From: Trichormus variabilis 0441
GTDB taxonomy: Bacteria; Cyanobacteriota; Cyanobacteriia; Cyanobacteriales; Nostocaceae
Assembly: GCF_009856605.1 (NCBI RefSeq)
Contig: NZ_CP047242.1
Location: 1,052,001 to 1,116,000, forward strand
Direction: 5' to 3'
DNA length: 64,000 bases
Part shown: positions 1 to 8,706 of the stretch, one piece after another
How the letters are laid out: the number at the start of each line of letters is the position of its first letter
Position numbering within the stretch: position 1 is the stretch's first letter
The notes under the pieces: generated by a model
The model's input: the letters and a program-made list of their open reading frames with translations, nothing else
The model's database searches: none
What the model was told of the DNA's origin: nothing
Position numbers and translations under genes: made by a program

Positions 1-778
1 TCTCTATAGATAATTCCTCTGCGGCAATTTCGGCAGCAACACCAAAACCGGCGATGATGGGTACTGCTTGCGTACCAGAACGTAATCCCCTTTCTTGTCC
101 ACCACCATTCAATAAAGGCAACAATTCCACACCAGGACGAATATATAGCGCCCCCACCCCTTGCGGCCCGTATAGCTTGTGACTAGAAAGACTGAGTAAA
201 TCTACAGGTAGTTGCTGCACATCTATAGGTAAACGTCCCACTGCTTGCACTGCATCTGTGTGGAACAACGCCCCATGTTGTTGAGTTATCTTACCTAACT
301 CTGCAATTGGTTGGACTGTGCCAATCTCACTTTGACCGTAAATCACAGAAACTAAAACCGTGTTATGTCGTAACGCAGCTTTTAAATCTTCGGGGTTAAC
401 TCTCCCTGTATTATCCACACCCAAGCGGGTGACTTCCCAACCCCATTTTTCTAGTAAGTTGGCAGGTTCGCTAATAGCCGAATGTTCCACACTAGAAATA
501 ATGATATGTTGCGGCACATTTTGCATTCTGACAACACCCATAATTGCTAGGTTGTTGGCTTCCGTACCGCCAGAGGTAAAAATAATTGATTCGGGATTGG
601 CAGCGTTAATTAACCCTGCTACCTGTACTCTTGCTTGTTCTACAATAGTCGTTGCCCGTTGTCCCCATTCATGTAGACTAGAAGGATTCCCCCACTGTTG
701 AGTCAGGACTGATTGCATAACTGCGATCGCTTCTGTACAAGTGGGAGTAGTAGCACTGTAATCTAGATATATTTGCAT
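1..778 (-). CDS. cysteine desulfurase (NifS/IscS type), 3' part outside window
   Basis: PLP-dependent class V aminotransferase-fold enzyme that releases sulfur from L-cysteine for Fe-S clusters and other thio-cofactors. The first 259 codons are present; the remainder lies left of the window. The protein opens MQIYLDYSATTP, has GGTEANNLA near residue 70, HTDAVQ at about 173 and SSHKLYGPQG with the expected Schiff-base lysine at about 201. The active-site cysteine loop of the family would lie beyond the edge, so catalytic competence cannot be judged. The ATG at 776-778 is the only start that gives the family's usual N-terminus. No partner Fe-S gene is visible on this side, so IscS, SufS and NifS roles cannot be separated. 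It is transcribed away from the nuclease gene at 892. Confidence 0.92.
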   Translation of the reverse strand, partial: MQIYLDYSATTPTCTEAIAVMQSVLTQQWGNPSSLHEWGQRATTIVEQARVQVAGLINAANPESIIFTSGGTEANNLAIMGVVRMQNVPQHIIISSVEHSAISEPANLLEKWGWEVTRLGVDNTGRVNPEDLKAALRHNTVLVSVIYGQSEIGTVQPIAELGKITQQHGALFHTDAVQAVGRLPIDVQQLPVDLLSLSSHKLYGPQGVGALYIRPGVELLPLLNGGGQERGLRSGTQAVPIIAGFGVAAEIAAEELSIE

Positions 779-891
779 ATAAGGCAAGGGCAGGGGCAGA
801 GGGGAATAAATACTGACTGTTGACTATGGATTAATCACAAATGTGGGAATTATATATATGTCTATTCCCATCCCACTTGTAGCAGATTAAC

Positions 892-2520
892 GTGCGGATT
901 TTCCCAGCATTTAGGAATTTTTGGGTATTTTTTTTGATAGTGGCGATCGCCGCCTGTCAAAAAGTCCAATCTCACAATAATCGTCCTGCACCTCTACCGC
1001 AAGACTCATTTGTGAAAGTTTACTTTAATCAATCCGAATCCTCAGAATATCGAGAACCTTACCGTCAACAAACTCGACTGGGAGATAACTTAGAACAGCA
1101 GATTATTGACGCTATTTCTCAAGCTAAATCTACTATCGATGTAGCAGTACAAGAATTGCGTTTACCGAGAATCGCCCAAGCCCTCAAAGACAAACAAAAA
1201 GCGGGAATCAAAGTCAGAGTAATTTTAGAAAATACCTATACTCGTTCTTTGAGTAACTTGACACCAGATGAAGTCAAGAAATTACCTGAACGGGAACAAG
1301 CACGCTATCAAGAATACTTTAAATTTGTAGACCTAAACCAAGATAATCAACTCAGTCCTGAGGAAGTTAATCAGAGGGATGCACTGATAATTTTACAAAA
1401 TGCCAAAATTCCTTGGATAGATGATCAAGCTGATGGTTCAGCAGGTAGTAAGTTGATGCACCATAAGTTTGTGGTTGTAGATAATCGCATAGTAATTGTG
1501 ACTTCGGCAAACTTCACCTTAAGCGACGTTTTCGGGGATTTCTCTAATTCTTCAAGTTTGGGAAATGCCAACAACCTATTACACATTGATAGCCCAGAAT
1601 TAGCAGCTTTGGTCACAGAAGAATTCAACCTCATGTGGGGTGATGGTGTTGGAGGTAAACCAGACAGTAAATTCGGTTTAAATAAACCTGTACGTCCTCC
1701 CCAAAAAATTACCTTGGGTGACAACACAATTACTGTGCATTTTTCCCCAACTTCACCCACCTTACCTTGGACTCAAAGCAGCAATGGCTTAATTAATGAA
1801 AGCTTAAATTTAGCGAATAAATCTATTGATATGGCGTTGTTTGTTTTTTCCGAACAGCGTCTTGCTAATACATTAGAAAAACGTCATCAACAACAAGTCT
1901 CAATTCGAGCATTAATTGATAAACAATTCGCCTATCGTTATTACAGCGAAGCTTTAGATATGATGGGAATTGCCCTGGGTAATAAATGCCGATATGAAAT
2001 TGATAATCGACCTTGGTCTAATCCCGTTACTACGGTGGGCGTACCCACTTTACGAGAAGGAGACCTGCTACACCATAAATTTTCTGTTATCGACAACCAA
2101 ACGGTAATTACAGGTTCTCACAACTGGTCTGATGCAGCAAATCATGGCAATGATGAGACTTTGATAGTAATTAATAATCCCACAATTGCTGCTCATTATG
2201 AGCGTGAATTTGCTCGTCTTTACGCTAAAGCTCAAGTCGGTGTCCCAGCCAAAGTCCAAGCACAAATTCAACAAGAACAAAAGCAATGTGGTCAAATTAA
2301 AACTCCTACTTCCAGTGAACTTACTCCTACTCAAGTGGTGAATATCAATACAGCAAATTTGGCAGAATTGGAGACCTTACCCGGTGTAGGTAAAAAGCTA
2401 GCCCAAAAAATTATCACCGCCCGTCAGCAGAGAAAATTTGTCTCATCACAAGACTTGGATAAAGTACCTGGAATCAGTCCAAAGATGATAGAAAATTGGC
2501 AAGGGCGTATTCAATTTTAG
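892..2520 (+). CDS. lipoprotein phospholipase D-like nuclease with EF-hand-like loop and C-terminal helix-hairpin-helix
   Basis: Predicted phosphodiesterase/nuclease of the PLD superfamily, 542 aa. Starting at GTG 892 gives a signal peptide ending in the lipobox IAAC (Cys about 22), so it is probably a lipid-anchored envelope protein. Two HxKxxxxD motifs form the two halves of a PLD active site: HHKFVVVD at about 190-197 and HHKFSVID at about 394-401. Between the N-terminal region and the first motif is an EF-hand-like loop, DLNQDNQLSPEE, at about 147-158. Residues about 483-542 form a ComEA-type helix-hairpin-helix (NINTANLAELETLPGVG), a non-specific DNA-binding module. Together this suggests a surface or periplasmic DNA-degrading enzyme, perhaps Ca2+-responsive; phospholipase activity is an alternative. 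The start is inferred from the lipobox, because no ATG fits in frame upstream. Confidence 0.88.
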   Translation: MRIFPAFRNFWVFFLIVAIAACQKVQSHNNRPAPLPQDSFVKVYFNQSESSEYREPYRQQTRLGDNLEQQIIDAISQAKSTIDVAVQELRLPRIAQALKDKQKAGIKVRVILENTYTRSLSNLTPDEVKKLPEREQARYQEYFKFVDLNQDNQLSPEEVNQRDALIILQNAKIPWIDDQADGSAGSKLMHHKFVVVDNRIVIVTSANFTLSDVFGDFSNSSSLGNANNLLHIDSPELAALVTEEFNLMWGDGVGGKPDSKFGLNKPVRPPQKITLGDNTITVHFSPTSPTLPWTQSSNGLINESLNLANKSIDMALFVFSEQRLANTLEKRHQQQVSIRALIDKQFAYRYYSEALDMMGIALGNKCRYEIDNRPWSNPVTTVGVPTLREGDLLHHKFSVIDNQTVITGSHNWSDAANHGNDETLIVINNPTIAAHYEREFARLYAKAQVGVPAKVQAQIQQEQKQCGQIKTPTSSELTPTQVVNINTANLAELETLPGVGKKLAQKIITARQQRKFVSSQDLDKVPGISPKMIENWQGRIQF

Positions 2521-2620
2521 TGTGTGATTTTAAATTTTTTAATCTTGCTCTTAATAACATATTTTTGCAAATAAATGAGGTATATAACAGGAGCATTAAA
2601 TATGTAAATTCTTCTTGTTA

Positions 2621-3103
2621 TTAAACATTTATCATTGTTTTAATAACTTGTATAATAACTTGAGGTGACTGGGAAATATCGACACGTATAACATCATCTG
2701 GTTCCTCAAGTGATGCAAATTGACTTGTGAGCAATTCGACATTCATGAAATGATGCTCACGCTTTTGTAGTCTTGTTTGAATGAGTTCAAATGTCCCTTG
2801 CAGGTAGACTAGTTTAATATCAGTATCTAATAATAAAAATTGCCGATAGCTAGCTTTGAGGGCAGAACAAGCTAAGACAACATTTCTATTGTTTTGCAAC
2901 CAATTTGTAATAGCGGTTTGCAAACTTTGTAACCAAGGTATTCTATCAGCATCATCCAGAGGAATACCACGCCGCATTTTCTCAATATTTTCTAGTGAGT
3001 GGAAACTGTCAGCGTCATAAAATTCCCAGTGTAAAGATTCCGCCAACATTTGTCCGATGGTGGTTTTACCAGAACCAGATACACCCATGATGATAATTAT
3101 CAT
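2621..3103 (-). CDS. gntK: gluconokinase (GntK family)
   Basis: Phosphorylates D-gluconate to 6-phosphogluconate with ATP, feeding the oxidative pentose phosphate pathway. The translation starts MIIIIMGVSGSGKTT with a P-loop at residues 7-14 and continues with YDADSFHS and the IEKMRRGIPLDDADRIPWL segment typical of GntK, then CSALKASYR. An upstream in-frame start at 3175 exists but would overlap sfsA by 64 bases and adds residues with no family counterpart; ATG 3103 gives 160 residues, normal for the family. It lies 8 bases downstream of sfsA on the same strand, so the two are probably cotranscribed. Confidence 0.9.
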   Translation of the reverse strand: MIIIIMGVSGSGKTTIGQMLAESLHWEFYDADSFHSLENIEKMRRGIPLDDADRIPWLQSLQTAITNWLQNNRNVVLACSALKASYRQFLLLDTDIKLVYLQGTFELIQTRLQKREHHFMNVELLTSQFASLEEPDDVIRVDISQSPQVIIQVIKTMINV

Positions 3104-3111
3104 TGCTGAGA

Positions 3112-3837
3112 TTAAATTACCAGTTTTGCTAAACCTAAATAACGGATGCCTTCTGGGGTAACATCGAAACGACAAGGTAAAACTTCTAAACCTAAGGCGA
3201 TCGCTTCTCGTAACAACTTACCATATATAGGATCTGTACTATCACCAGGGGCAAACTCTGTACAATCACCACGATTAATAAAATACAGCATTACTGATCG
3301 CGTTTGTGGCAATAACGTCATTAATTCCCGTAAGTGCTTTTGTCCCCTTGTGGTTTCTGTATCGGGGAATAATGCTAAAGTCCCTTTTGCCCAAGTTGTA
3401 TTTTTTACCTCTAGATAAATTGGGCGTTCTGTATCACTTCCTGTCAAAAAGAAGTCCACCCGACTTTTTTTATCTACCCCGTAAACTACCTCACTTTTGA
3501 TGTGGTTATAACTACCTAACTCTGGAAACAAGTATTTTGCCAAAGCCAACTTGACTATCTGATTTGGTAAAGCTGTATTTACACCTACCCAAGTCGGCTC
3601 GTTATCGTGTACTTGAATCAGTTCTAGAGTATAAGCCAATTTACGCTTAGGATTGGCACTTTTAGAAAGTTGTACCACACTCCCTAGAGTTGAGACTCCG
3701 GTCATGGGGCCTGTATTGGGACAATGTGCTGTTACGACTTCGCCGGAAGCTAGTTGTACATCAGCGAAAAAGCGCTTATAGCGCTTTAGCAAAATGCCAG
3801 GATATAAAGGTGGGTAACTGTAGAGCCAATCAATCAT
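3112..3837 (-). CDS. sfsA: sugar fermentation stimulation protein A homologue
   Basis: SfsA family protein, 241 aa, the usual family length. It has an N-terminal OB-like half (LLKRYKRFFADVQL, then VTAHCPNTGPMTG) and a C-terminal restriction-endonuclease-like half with DFFLTG, YLEVKNTTW and FPDTETTRGQKHLREL; the D, ExK residues resemble a PD-(D/E)XK nuclease core. E. coli SfsA was named for an effect on maltose metabolism and is thought to bind DNA; its biochemical role is unclear. First gene of a two-gene unit with gntK. ATG at 3837; the T(T)TAAG-rich leader before it begins inside a repetitive GGGGATT tract. Confidence 0.93.
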   Translation of the reverse strand: MIDWLYSYPPLYPGILLKRYKRFFADVQLASGEVVTAHCPNTGPMTGVSTLGSVVQLSKSANPKRKLAYTLELIQVHDNEPTWVGVNTALPNQIVKLALAKYLFPELGSYNHIKSEVVYGVDKKSRVDFFLTGSDTERPIYLEVKNTTWAKGTLALFPDTETTRGQKHLRELMTLLPQTRSVMLYFINRGDCTEFAPGDSTDPIYGKLLREAIALGLEVLPCRFDVTPEGIRYLGLAKLVI

Positions 3838-4308
3838 GTTTAAGGGGGTTGGGGATTAGGGACTGGGGATTAGGGACTGGGGTTGGGAAGATAGATTTCC
3901 ATACCCTGATACCGATTCACCAAAATTATGAAACAGATACCAACCCGGAAACTTTAAGTCTTTAGCTGTCTAGCTTCAAGGAGCGATGAGTGTTGAGCAT
4001 TCAGCTAAAAACTACTGGCCTTTTTTCAGTACTTAGCCAATATACACCTAAGTACTGACTATTTAAAATCTTTACTTACAAGAGAATTGGGATACTAGTA
4101 ATAAGTGATACTCCCATTACCCATTACCCATTACCATTAATCTGTTTGGCATATCCTATGGTTGAGCTTTTGTTATGCCTCTATCATAATTTGTCAATTT
4201 TTGTAGTTAAAATGACGACATTTTAATAAAAAGAAGCATATACTCGATGTAATAAGCCTTCCTTAGAGGAAAATCGGAAGGGTTGCAATCTGCAAGGAGA
4301 GAAATCCT
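3838..4308. other. intergenic stretch with short tandem repeats
   Basis: Divergent interval between sfsA and the dioxygenase gene. It holds alternating GGGGATTAGGGACT units (3849-3881) and a CCCATTA tandem run (4112-4138). Near the right end, CCTTCC (about 4258-4263) pairs with GGAAGG (about 4276-4281) as a short hairpin in the presumed leader, followed by AAGGAGAG just before the ATG at 4309. No coding potential seen. Confidence 0.5.
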
Positions 4309-4977
4309 ATGCAAATAGTCGGGGGAATGACGGAATTAGAATATGCCTTTTTGTTCACCCTCAGAAAGGTAAATTCAATCGAGTTAGGAGATTTTAAGCC
4401 ATTTTATAATAATTTACCAGTTGATCCTTATATTAAAGGCAACTATCGTCTGCGAAGATTATCTCGATTTATAGTTGCAGAGGATCAGTTAGTTAAGCTA
4501 CCTCATGGTTATCTGTTTCAAAGTAAAGATTACAATCCATTAGTTGGCGATATTAAAAGAGAATTTGCAGAATTAGATGAGGCACTCATCGGACTTAATA
4601 GTTTTAAAAATCTGGTATTAGCATTTAGCGATTCTTGCAAACTCCATCCAGAAGCAGAAATCGGCGTGCATCAAATCAGAACTACTTGTTCTCCAGATAA
4701 TTTTGGCAATCCCGCACCTGAGGGTATCCATCAAGATGGTACAGATTTTATCGGTATCTTCTCTGTTGATAGAGAAAATATTCAAGGTGGGGAAACGCAC
4801 TTGTATACTGCCAAAAAAGATAAGCCTGTATTCAGTAAGATTCTCAATCCCGGAGAGTTATTATTGGTCAACGACCATGATTTTTATCACTTTACTACTC
4901 CGATAAAACCGCAGACAGAAGCTCAAGGTATTAGGGATGTTTTTGTATTAACTTCTCCTAGTTTGCTGACTGATTAA
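4309..4977 (+). CDS. 2-oxoglutarate/Fe(II)-dependent dioxygenase family protein
   Basis: Protein of 222 aa matching the small 2OG-Fe dioxygenase family (PF10014 type) whose characterised members hydroxylate free amino acids such as isoleucine or leucine. Metal ligands are visible: HQD near residues 142-144 (GIHQDGTDFIG) and a distal histidine in VNDHDFYHFTTP near 190-195; GGETHLY and LNPGELLLV match the family core. Substrate cannot be read from sequence. A very strong ribosome site, AAGGAGAG, lies 7 bases before the ATG. It stands alone between sfsA and gltX. A closely related alternative would be a non-enzymatic cupin, but both metal-binding motifs argue against it. Confidence 0.82.
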   Translation: MQIVGGMTELEYAFLFTLRKVNSIELGDFKPFYNNLPVDPYIKGNYRLRRLSRFIVAEDQLVKLPHGYLFQSKDYNPLVGDIKREFAELDEALIGLNSFKNLVLAFSDSCKLHPEAEIGVHQIRTTCSPDNFGNPAPEGIHQDGTDFIGIFSVDRENIQGGETHLYTAKKDKPVFSKILNPGELLLVNDHDFYHFTTPIKPQTEAQGIRDVFVLTSPSLLTD

Positions 4978-4991
4978 AGGTAATTGGTATC

Positions 4992-5065
4992 AATTGCATA
5001 ACTATTGATAAGGGCTGTTAACTGTCAACAGTCAACAACCCTTACGATGGATTGTGCAACTTAAA
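4992..5065. repeat. dispersed repeat copy A (second copy 45046-45133), with hairpin
   Basis: 74-bp segment starting AATTGCATAACT and ending GATGGATTGTGCAACTTAAA; both ends recur in the same order at 45046-45133. The ends are imperfect inverted repeats of each other (AATTGCATAA against AAGTTGCACAA). The centre, 5010-5043, is a long hairpin (AAGGG.TGTT.ACTGT and its complement) that may terminate gltX transcription. The right end contains the gltX stop codon at 5061-5063. Confidence 0.65.
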
Positions 5066-6506
5066 GGCTAGCTGCGATCGCCTGACTCAAGCGTGGCTTA
5101 TCCAAACCAATCTGATTCAGGAGTAACCAAGATTGAATTAAGTCTGGGCCATGCACATCACCGGTGAGGGCGACTCTGAGCGATCGCATGACTAAACCTT
5201 TCTTCACATTTTGGGCTTTCACTACCTGCTTAATTATGTCTTGAGCGGCATTTTCTGTAAGTTGGGTTTGAGCTTCTAAGGCGGCGATAATTGCCTCAAG
5301 TACAGCTTTAGAACCTTCTTGCTGCAATTGTTTGCTACCTTCTTCGCTCAATTCCACTGTTTCACTGAAAAACAGTTTGCTCATATCCACTGCATCGGTT
5401 AACCTAGTCAAGCTGGCGCTGAGTAAACCCACCAACTGTTCTAACCAAGGGCGATCGCGTCCCCCAGCAAATGAATATCCAGCCGCTTCCCAATAGGGAA
5501 TGAGTAAATCAGTCAACTGATCAACTGGGGTGTTGTGAATATATTGACTGTTCAACCAATCTAGTTTCGCCCAGTCAAATTTTGCCCCGGCTTTATTCAC
5601 CCGCTCAAAAGTAAATTCTTTGGCGGCTGCTTCTAAGGTAAATATTTCTTGGGTAGAATCTGGTGGCGACCAACCAAGCAAGGTCATGTAGTTGACTAAA
5701 CCTTCAGATGTGAAGCCCATTTGCTGAAAGTCAGAAATGGATGTCACCCCATCCCGTTTGGAGAGTTTCCGCCCTTCCATATTTAAAATCAGGGGAGTAT
5801 GGGCAAATTCTGGGATTTTTGCCCCAAAGGCTTCGTATAGCAGAATTTGTTTGGCGGTATTGGCAATGTGGTCTTCTCCCCGGATGACATGACTGATTTG
5901 CATATCGATGTCATCAATCACCACGACGAAGTTATATAACGGCTGACCAGTATCATTTTCGGAAGCACGGGCAATGACCATATCACCGCCTAAATCACTG
6001 CCTCGCCAAGACATCTTACCCCGTACTAGGTCATTCCAAACGATTTCTCGCTCATCGTCGATTTTAAAGCGGATGACGAAACTACGTCCTTGGGCTTTAA
6101 ATTCGGCTTCTTGTTCTGGGGTGAGGTGGCGATGACGATTGTCGTAACGCGGGGCTTCGCCTTTGGCTTTTTGCGCTTCTCGTAGGGCTTCTAGTTCTTC
6201 TGATGTGGTGTAGCAGCGATAGGCTAAACCCTGATCTAAAAGTTGTTTTACTGCTTTTTGATAAAGGTCGAGGCGTTGGGATTGGAAAAATGGCCCTTCA
6301 TCCCAATTCAACCCTAACCAACGCAATCCCGTCATGATATTTTCCGTATATTCGGGACGCGATCGCTCTAAATCTGTGTCTTCAATTCGTAAAATAAATG
6401 TGCCGCCGTGGTGGCGGGCAAACAGCCAGTTAAATACGGCTGTTCTCGCTGTACCAATGTGTAAATTCCCTGTTGGACTAGGGGCAATTCTGACTCTAAC
6501 AGTCAC
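5061..6506 (-). CDS. gltX: glutamyl-tRNA synthetase
   Basis: Class I aminoacyl-tRNA synthetase that charges tRNA-Glu; in cyanobacteria the product also feeds tetrapyrrole synthesis through glutamyl-tRNA reductase. 481 aa, full length. The HIGH-type motif is [12 protein letters not shown] at about 9-20 and the KMSKS-type motif is KLSKRDG at about 242-248. The C-terminal anticodon-binding region is present to the stop. Start is GTG at 6506, giving the conserved [13 protein letters not shown]. Many synthetases of this type in cyanobacteria are non-discriminating and also charge tRNA-Gln; sequence alone does not settle that. The stop codon lies inside a dispersed repeat. Confidence 0.98.
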   Translation of the reverse strand: MTVRVRIAPSPTGNLHIGTARTAVFNWLFARHHGGTFILRIEDTDLERSRPEYTENIMTGLRWLGLNWDEGPFFQSQRLDLYQKAVKQLLDQGLAYRCYTTSEELEALREAQKAKGEAPRYDNRHRHLTPEQEAEFKAQGRSFVIRFKIDDEREIVWNDLVRGKMSWRGSDLGGDMVIARASENDTGQPLYNFVVVIDDIDMQISHVIRGEDHIANTAKQILLYEAFGAKIPEFAHTPLILNMEGRKLSKRDGVTSISDFQQMGFTSEGLVNYMTLLGWSPPDSTQEIFTLEAAAKEFTFERVNKAGAKFDWAKLDWLNSQYIHNTPVDQLTDLLIPYWEAAGYSFAGGRDRPWLEQLVGLLSASLTRLTDAVDMSKLFFSETVELSEEGSKQLQQEGSKAVLEAIIAALEAQTQLTENAAQDIIKQVVKAQNVKKGLVMRSLRVALTGDVHGPDLIQSWLLLNQIGLDKPRLSQAIAASL

Positions 6507-6669
6507 AGTATTTCTCTCTCTCGCAAAGCATGAATAAATTTAGCTTAATACTTAAGCTTCTGAGTCCTGAGATCAATCTAGGAAACATGGACTCAACATA
6601 GTTAAGTAATTACTTCCATCCCATACCTATGCTACTCAGGACTCAGCTATAATTACTTACAAATTAGAA

Positions 6670-6743
6670 CGGGACTGACGGGGCTCGAACCCGCAACTTC
6701 CGCCGTGACAGGGCGGTGCTCTAACCAATTGAACTACAGTCCC
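6670..6743 (-). tRNA. trnD: tRNA-Asp (anticodon GUC)
   Basis: Read on the minus strand this folds as a complete cloverleaf: acceptor GGGACTG with CAGTCCC, D arm GTTC...GAGC, anticodon stem CCGCC/GGCGG around CTGTCAC giving anticodon GTC, and T arm GCGGG TTCGAGC CCCGT. Discriminator base G, as expected for Asp. CCA is not encoded. It lies upstream of gltX on the same strand. Confidence 0.97.
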
Positions 6744-6917
6744 TTAATTGGCAACTTCCCTATTATGACGAACCTTCAAGGATTTGTCAACCTCATTTAT
6801 GAAATTTCTTTTTTAGCTCAAATTTTAATTTCTAGGATTTACCCATGAAAATGAAACATCAAGGGTATAGGGGTATAAATGTTTGAAACCCCTACATCCT
6901 TAAACCCTTACACCCCC

Positions 6918-7061
6918 AATACGGTTCGGTTAAGGGATTTCTTGGTCAAGTCAGGCAGGGGAAGTAAGGGGAGAAGAGAAGCAGGGGAAGAGAAAAATTA
7001 TGAAAATAACCTCCTTTCCTCCCCTGCCTCCTCTGCTTCCCCTGCTTATCCGAACCGTATT
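6918..7061. repeat. inverted-repeat element, 144 bp
   Basis: Bounded by perfect 12-bp inverted repeats AATACGGTTCGG (6918-6929) and CCGAACCGTATT (7050-7061). Inside, purine-rich blocks of GGGGAAG type (6958-6990) face CCCCTGC/CTTCCCC blocks (7018-7046), so the whole element could fold on itself. It sits in a tract of CTTACACCC units that occur on both sides, which may mark its insertion target. No coding content; probably a non-autonomous mobile repeat. Confidence 0.6.
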
Positions 7062-7124
7062 GCTTACACCCTTACACCCTTACACCCAGTTTCAACAGAC
7101 AACCCGTGTGCGTAAGTCCTAACT

Positions 7125-8651
7125 TCATCCCTTGGCTAATTTTTCCAGCCGGCGTGTAGATGACAGATGCTGAAGCATATGGGCTTGAATTTGTTTATAC
7201 TGCTGCCTGAGCAGGTTTTTACTAGCCAGAGGTTGAGAAGTTGGTGGGAGTTTTTGACTTTGTTCTACCCAAATTTTCAACTTTTGCCTTTGACTGGTTT
7301 CAATGTTACTGCTGAGGACTTGAATACATCTGTGGGGTGGTTCTAGGGTGAAGCAAATTAGGGGGTAGGTTTCATTATCGGCTAATGATAGTACTAATGT
7401 ACGATTGAGGGGATGTTGCATATCCAGGTAGCAAGGTAGCCACTTTGGTTCTTGTTCTTGGTTGTAGAGGAGTGTCACCCACAAAAGCATGGGGTGGGGT
7501 GATGTAACAAAGATAAAACGGTTATAAATTTTAGAATTGGCACGCTGCTGAATTTCTTTTTTGGGTAACATCAGCCAGAGCGTGGATAAGTTTTTTTGGT
7601 GTGTGTTTAGTGGTAGAGGGAAAACAATTTCTTTTTTGGGTTTATCTTGAGGCCAAGTAAGTTCTTTGCATTGTTGTTCTAATGCTTTTATTACATCAGA
7701 AGCTGATATTAATTTGGGATATGATGGAGGGCTTATATTTGTAGGTAATCCAGCACAGTCAGACTGTTCTAATCCATCAATAGTTCGCAATATTTCTCCT
7801 ACATTCTGTGGGCGATCGCTGGCTTTTTTCTCCAAGCAAGCCATAATTAAATCGTTGAGTTGTTGCGGGATTTTTAATTGGGGTTTGACATCGGCGATCG
7901 TCCTTGGTTTCTCAAAGTTATGAGCTTTATACCAAGCACCAAATAAATCAGTTTCTGGTTGCCAAGGTTTCGCTCCAGTGAGCATTTCAAACATGATCAC
8001 GCCCAAGCTATATATATCAGAACGACCATCTAATTTTTCTCCATCTAATTGCTCTGGAGAACAGTAGGGTAGAGTCCCATGAAATCCTCTATTTGTACTT
8101 AATGTAACTGTATGATTTAAAAATTTAGCAATACCAAAATCGAGGATTTTTACTAATTGCCCTAATATCGGATCGGGAATAACTAATATATTTGCTGGTT
8201 TAATATCTCGATGTACTAAAGGATAAACTTTACCCTCAATTTGAATACCTTGATGGGCGCACTGTAAGCCCAAACAAATCTGGCGGGTGAGATGGACAAA
8301 CTGGTTTAAAGGTAAGGGAATTAAGTCTTTTAAACTTTTGCCATTGAGGTATTCCATGACATAAAATGGTTTCCCTGTGTCGCTGACACCATAATCATAA
8401 GCCCTAACAATATGCAGGCTTTTTTGGCTGAGGGCTGCGCTCATCAATGCTTCGCGGGCAAAGTCTTTCTGAATTTTAGGATCAGATACAGTTTGAGTCA
8501 GAAATTTAATTGCAACTGGCGCTCCTCCTAACAGAACATCAGTTGCTAAGAAAACTTCGCCCATACCGCCTATACCAATCAACTTTTGCAGTTGATAACG
8601 ATTGGCAAGTAGTCCTGTATTGTGTGGAGATGTAAATGCACTTTGATTCAC
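7125..8651 (-). CDS. serine/threonine protein kinase with uncharacterised C-terminal domain (second of a tandem pair)
   Basis: Hanks-type kinase, about 508 aa. Glycine loop GIGGMGEV, catalytic lysine in VAIKFL, HRDIKPANIL and DFGIAKF are all intact, so it should be active. The kinase domain ends near residue 290; residues about 330-500 form a second domain shared with the neighbour at 8707 (TWPQDKP, MLPKKEI, PMLLWVTLLY). No membrane segment, so cytoplasmic. A TTG start at 8684 is possible, but an AGGAGAGG ribosome site at 8660-8667 stands 8 bases before the GTG at 8651, which I prefer. It follows the neighbour kinase by under 60 bases on the same strand, probably one transcript from a gene duplication. 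Confidence 0.9.
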   Translation of the reverse strand: MNQSAFTSPHNTGLLANRYQLQKLIGIGGMGEVFLATDVLLGGAPVAIKFLTQTVSDPKIQKDFAREALMSAALSQKSLHIVRAYDYGVSDTGKPFYVMEYLNGKSLKDLIPLPLNQFVHLTRQICLGLQCAHQGIQIEGKVYPLVHRDIKPANILVIPDPILGQLVKILDFGIAKFLNHTVTLSTNRGFHGTLPYCSPEQLDGEKLDGRSDIYSLGVIMFEMLTGAKPWQPETDLFGAWYKAHNFEKPRTIADVKPQLKIPQQLNDLIMACLEKKASDRPQNVGEILRTIDGLEQSDCAGLPTNISPPSYPKLISASDVIKALEQQCKELTWPQDKPKKEIVFPLPLNTHQKNLSTLWLMLPKKEIQQRANSKIYNRFIFVTSPHPMLLWVTLLYNQEQEPKWLPCYLDMQHPLNRTLVLSLADNETYPLICFTLEPPHRCIQVLSSNIETSQRQKLKIWVEQSQKLPPTSQPLASKNLLRQQYKQIQAHMLQHLSSTRRLEKLAKG

Positions 8652-8706
8652 TTTGACAACCTCTCCTATGCCCACTTTTGACAATTTAAAATGTCAAGTG
8701 TTGGTT

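Noticed and set aside
360..701. 113-codon plus-strand frame
   Set aside because: Antisense to the conserved cysteine desulfurase gene.
6879..7115. 78-codon frame
   Set aside because: Lies within the inverted-repeat element and its CTTACACCC flanks.
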